Assembly: GCA_018064605.1 (NCBI GenBank) | Contig: JAGHUX010000007.1 | Location: forward strand, 103,767 to 167,766 | Length of the DNA stretch: 64,000 bases | From: Candidatus Limimorpha caballi | Lineage (GTDB): Bacteria; Bacteroidota; Bacteroidia; Bacteroidales; F082 | Direction of reading: 5' to 3' | Part shown: one piece after another, positions 62,109 to 64,000 of the stretch | Position numbering within the stretch: position 1 is the first letter of the stretch | How the letters are laid out: the number at the start of each line of letters is the position of its first letter | Notes under the pieces: generated by a model | Told to the model about the DNA's origin: nothing | Seen by the model: the letters and a program-made list of their open reading frames with translations, nothing else | The model's database searches: none | Position numbers and translations under genes: made by a program

Positions 62109-62213
62109 ATCTAACAGTCAGGCAGTCCAGAGCCTTCGTTGCAGATGAAAGGAAAGGTTTCACGCTTTTTTATGCTTTGAGGAAAAGAAACAGATAACAT
62201 AAAATTTAACATT

Positions 62214-62435
62214 ATGGCAAGATTCAGAATTACGACGAAAGTCAGGAAACAGAGCAACGGCATCCGCATCGAACCTGGGATGACCGTTGAAGTGGTGACC
62301 GCATCGATGAGCAACCCGGTCTGCACCAACGGCGGAACAGAGGTCGCGAACGCATTCATGCGGATTTACGGAATAGACATCAAAAAAGCCGGAGCATTAA
62401 GTACAGCATATCTCGATTGTGAACGTATAGGATAA
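62214..62435 (+). CDS. 73-aa conserved Bacteroidales small protein (DUF6140-like), copy 1
   Basis: MARFRITTKVRKQSNGIRI starts a small beta-rich protein with MTVEVVTASMSNPVCTNGG in the middle. It matches, from memory, DUF6140 proteins of Bacteroidales, whose role is unknown. A second copy at 63262 is nearly identical except for the last ~14 residues. It is followed 3 bp later by a SHOCT/membrane protein gene. Confidence 0.7.
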   Translation: MARFRITTKVRKQSNGIRIEPGMTVEVVTASMSNPVCTNGGTEVANAFMRIYGIDIKKAGALSTAYLDCERIG

Positions 62436-62438
62436 ACC

Positions 62439-63107
62439 ATGACACAAGAAACCATAAACAAACTGAAAGAATGTAAGGAACTTTACGACCAAGGCATTCT
62501 TAATCAAGAGGAATTTGAGACAGAGAAGGCAAAGATTCTCAATGCCAGACCGACAGCAGAGGTGGAAACACCTCAAGAAGTTGTCCATACACCCGTCGCA
62601 AAAGTATCATATGACTACAATGGCCGTCCGAGTAGCCGAGGTGTAAAGAAGGTACCTTGGTATGATAGGCAAGCCGTGATGAAGGCAAACTCAGCCGAAG
62701 AAGCAGCCTCGTACTACAAACGAAAATACATTTGGTCAATATTTTTCACAATGGTCGGGGCTTACTTACTTTTCGCATTCTTTCGGAATTGTGATGTTGG
62801 TGGTTTTTGGACAATCTTCTTGGCTGTTTTTTGGGCATTGCTTCCTGGATGTACTATTTTCTTCAGTGGCATATATTCAGCCATCCACAATAAGCGGATG
62901 AAAGACCAGTTCGAAGGGATGACTGATGAAGAGTTAGACTTGCTCAAAGACTACATTGAAGGTAGACGTGCTTATGAGATGGGGAAAATAGTCCAGGGAC
63001 TCAACGCAGCAGGCGAAGCTGTCAATGGAGCCGCTAAAACATACAAACAAATGACAGGTCGGAATGCTTGGATGGATTTAGGTAGTTGGCTTGGTAAAAA
63101 AATGTAA
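62439..63107 (+). CDS. SHOCT-domain membrane protein, 222 aa
   Basis: Residues 3-33 form a SHOCT motif (LKECKELYDQGILNQEEFETEK), then a linker, then two membrane helices (IFFTMVGAYLLFAFF ~ 108-122 and TIFLAVFWALLPGCTIFF ~130-148) and a soluble helical end. SHOCT proteins often oligomerise or localise proteins at membranes. It may be an effector or partner of the 73-aa protein upstream. Confidence 0.68.
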   Translation: MTQETINKLKECKELYDQGILNQEEFETEKAKILNARPTAEVETPQEVVHTPVAKVSYDYNGRPSSRGVKKVPWYDRQAVMKANSAEEAASYYKRKYIWSIFFTMVGAYLLFAFFRNCDVGGFWTIFLAVFWALLPGCTIFFSGIYSAIHNKRMKDQFEGMTDEELDLLKDYIEGRRAYEMGKIVQGLNAAGEAVNGAAKTYKQMTGRNAWMDLGSWLGKKM

Positions 63108-63109
63108 TA

Positions 63110-63229
63110 ATATGGGGAAATAACGCAGATATGGGAGATTCTACGATAGGATTTCGTCTTGTTCTCAATCTGCCACATCCTCTTGCCACGCCGGATGATT
63201 ACAAGGAAAGCCTTATCAGACGTGTATAA
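63110..63229 (+). pseudogene. C-terminal scrap of a SUMF1/FGE-like gene
   Basis: The frame reads WGNNADMGDSTIGFRLVLN and ends PDDYKESLIRRV plus stop. IGFRLVL close to the C-terminus is the hallmark of formylglycine-generating-enzyme-like (SUMF1) domains. Only ~40 codons remain, between the SHOCT gene and copy 2 of the 73-codon gene. An internal ATG at 63131 exists but the piece is a remnant. Confidence 0.6.
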
Positions 63230-63261
63230 AGAAATCAACAAATAACATAAAATTTAACATT

Positions 63262-63483
63262 ATGGCAAGATTCAGAATCACGACGAAAGTCAGGAAACAG
63301 AGCAACGGCATAAGGATAGAACCCGGCATGACCGTTGAGGTGGTGACCGCATCGATGAGCAACCCGGTCTGCACCAACGGCGGAACAGAGGTCGCGAACG
63401 CATTCATGCGGATTTACGGAATAGACATCAAAAAGGCCGGCTGCTTGGGCATGGCTTGGTTAGATGTGGAAAGAATTGGATAG
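63262..63483 (+). CDS. 73-aa conserved Bacteroidales small protein (DUF6140-like), copy 2
   Basis: Same as copy 1 up to about residue 60, then KKAGCLGMAWLDVERIG against KKAGALSTAYLDCERIG. Preceded by the same short leader. It is followed 50 bp later by a small GTPase gene, unlike copy 1. Confidence 0.7.
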   Translation: MARFRITTKVRKQSNGIRIEPGMTVEVVTASMSNPVCTNGGTEVANAFMRIYGIDIKKAGCLGMAWLDVERIG

Positions 63484-63533
63484 TTTTTGAAAATTTTTTA
63501 CAAAACATTGACCTTATTAAATTTATAAAAATC

Positions 63534-64000
63534 ATGAATAGAAGAATAATTGAAGCAACAGTGGAAATGATTGTACCTATTTGGGTTTGGAAGAGAATTT
63601 GGAAGCTCTTGAAAGATATGTTCGACAAACCAACACCAGAAACGAAGTCGATTGTTATCCTTGGCCATGCAGGGGCTGGAAAAACATCACTTTGGAGTAG
63701 GTTGAGAAATGAGTCTTTAATAGATGGATATCGTGCCACGTCAATACCTGAGGAAATTTCAGCGTTCCAATTATCATTGGAAGACAAGACCGTAACTATT
63801 AAAGAAACACACGATGTCGGAGGTGGCAATAACTTTGTATGTAAAAATTATGAAAGCGTTTTAAAAGATGATAACACATTTATCTATTATCTTATTGAAT
63901 AACGTGAGTTCGATGAAAATATCACATTGATTATAAATGATTTACTAAAAAGCAATTGACAAATGGATGACACTGAAATATCCGCAGACGAGACAGGAAT
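63534..64000 (+). pseudogene. Ras/ARF-like small GTPase, broken and cut by window end
   Basis: The ATG at 63534 (MNRRIIEATVEMI) opens 122 codons with P-loop VILGHAGAGKTSLW and a switch-like KETHDVGGGNNF. Translation ends at TAA 63900-63902 (YYLIE then stop), but the same frame continues REFDENITLIINDLL to a TGA, and a shifted frame resumes WQMDDTEISADE to the window end. That suggests a nonsense change and a frameshift in an ARF-like GTPase. The 3' end is outside the window. Confidence 0.65.

Larger units (their letters stand above)
62194..63440 (+). repeat. 199-bp duplication: 62194-62392 and 63242-63440
   Basis: Both copies contain the same 20-bp leader (ATAACATAAAATTTAACATT) and most of the 73-codon gene, with a few mostly silent differences. 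Identity stops abruptly near codon 60, after which the two genes diverge. Spacing 1048 bp. Confidence 0.9.

Overview
The window looks like chromosome from a gut or oral-type Bacteroidales bacterium carrying one integrated prophage. Support comes from the recurring TAnnTTTGC promoter -7 element, scarce Shine-Dalgarno sequences, a VorBAC-type 2-oxoacid:ferredoxin oxidoreductase operon, a DUF4421 protein, a DPP-IV-type peptidase and bS21. No genus can be named from sequence alone.

Left flank, 1-11 kb: a defence and accessory region, mostly on the minus strand. It holds the 3' part of a DUF4143 ATPase, a small MITE-like element, McrBC, a Bro-N protein, a decayed second DUF4143 ATPase, two unknown coupled genes, and a WYL regulator - DEDDh exonuclease - PD-(D/E)XK nuclease operon. 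Palindromes with related cores lie beside three of the promoters. Housekeeping genes follow at 11-16.8 kb: a four-gene oxidoreductase operon, a PLP aminotransferase and an outer-membrane-type protein.

Centre, 16.88-57.12 kb: a temperate siphovirus-type prophage bounded by an exact 32-bp repeat. The right copy is the 3' part of a tRNA-Val gene, and the tyrosine integrase lies beside it. From left to right it carries: a repressor and Cro-like switch; small early genes; a nucleoside deoxyribosyltransferase-like protein; two methyltransferases; a primase-helicase with an iteron-like array behind it; Ig/BACON-like proteins; prohead protease with a likely nested scaffold; capsid; tail tube; terminase; a long structured non-coding region; portal; three toxin-antitoxin modules; a gene group behind a complex RNA leader; tape measure; tail proteins; holin; a diversity-generating retroelement (DGR); a DUF5675 protein; and the integrase.

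The prophage looks damaged. The large terminase has an in-frame amber codon. The DGR reverse transcriptase has lost its N-terminal catalytic half although the template repeat is intact. The holin is joined in frame to unrelated sequence. The template/variable repeat pair still differs almost only at template adenines, so the DGR worked in the past.

Right flank, 57.1-64 kb: two tRNA-Val genes, the DPP-IV-type peptidase, bS21, a DUF234-type ATPase behind two large palindromes, and a cassette region. There, two near-identical 73-codon genes each precede a different gene, with a SUMF1-like gene tail and a broken small GTPase between and after them.

The strongest candidates for undescribed biology are the ~500-nt structured region after the terminase (33.49-34.00 kb), the switch-like leader at 41.62-41.82 kb, the crippled DGR, the clustered toxin-antitoxin modules with a duplicated promoter, and the duplicated 73-codon cassettes. 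All RNA structures were found by eye and not folded.
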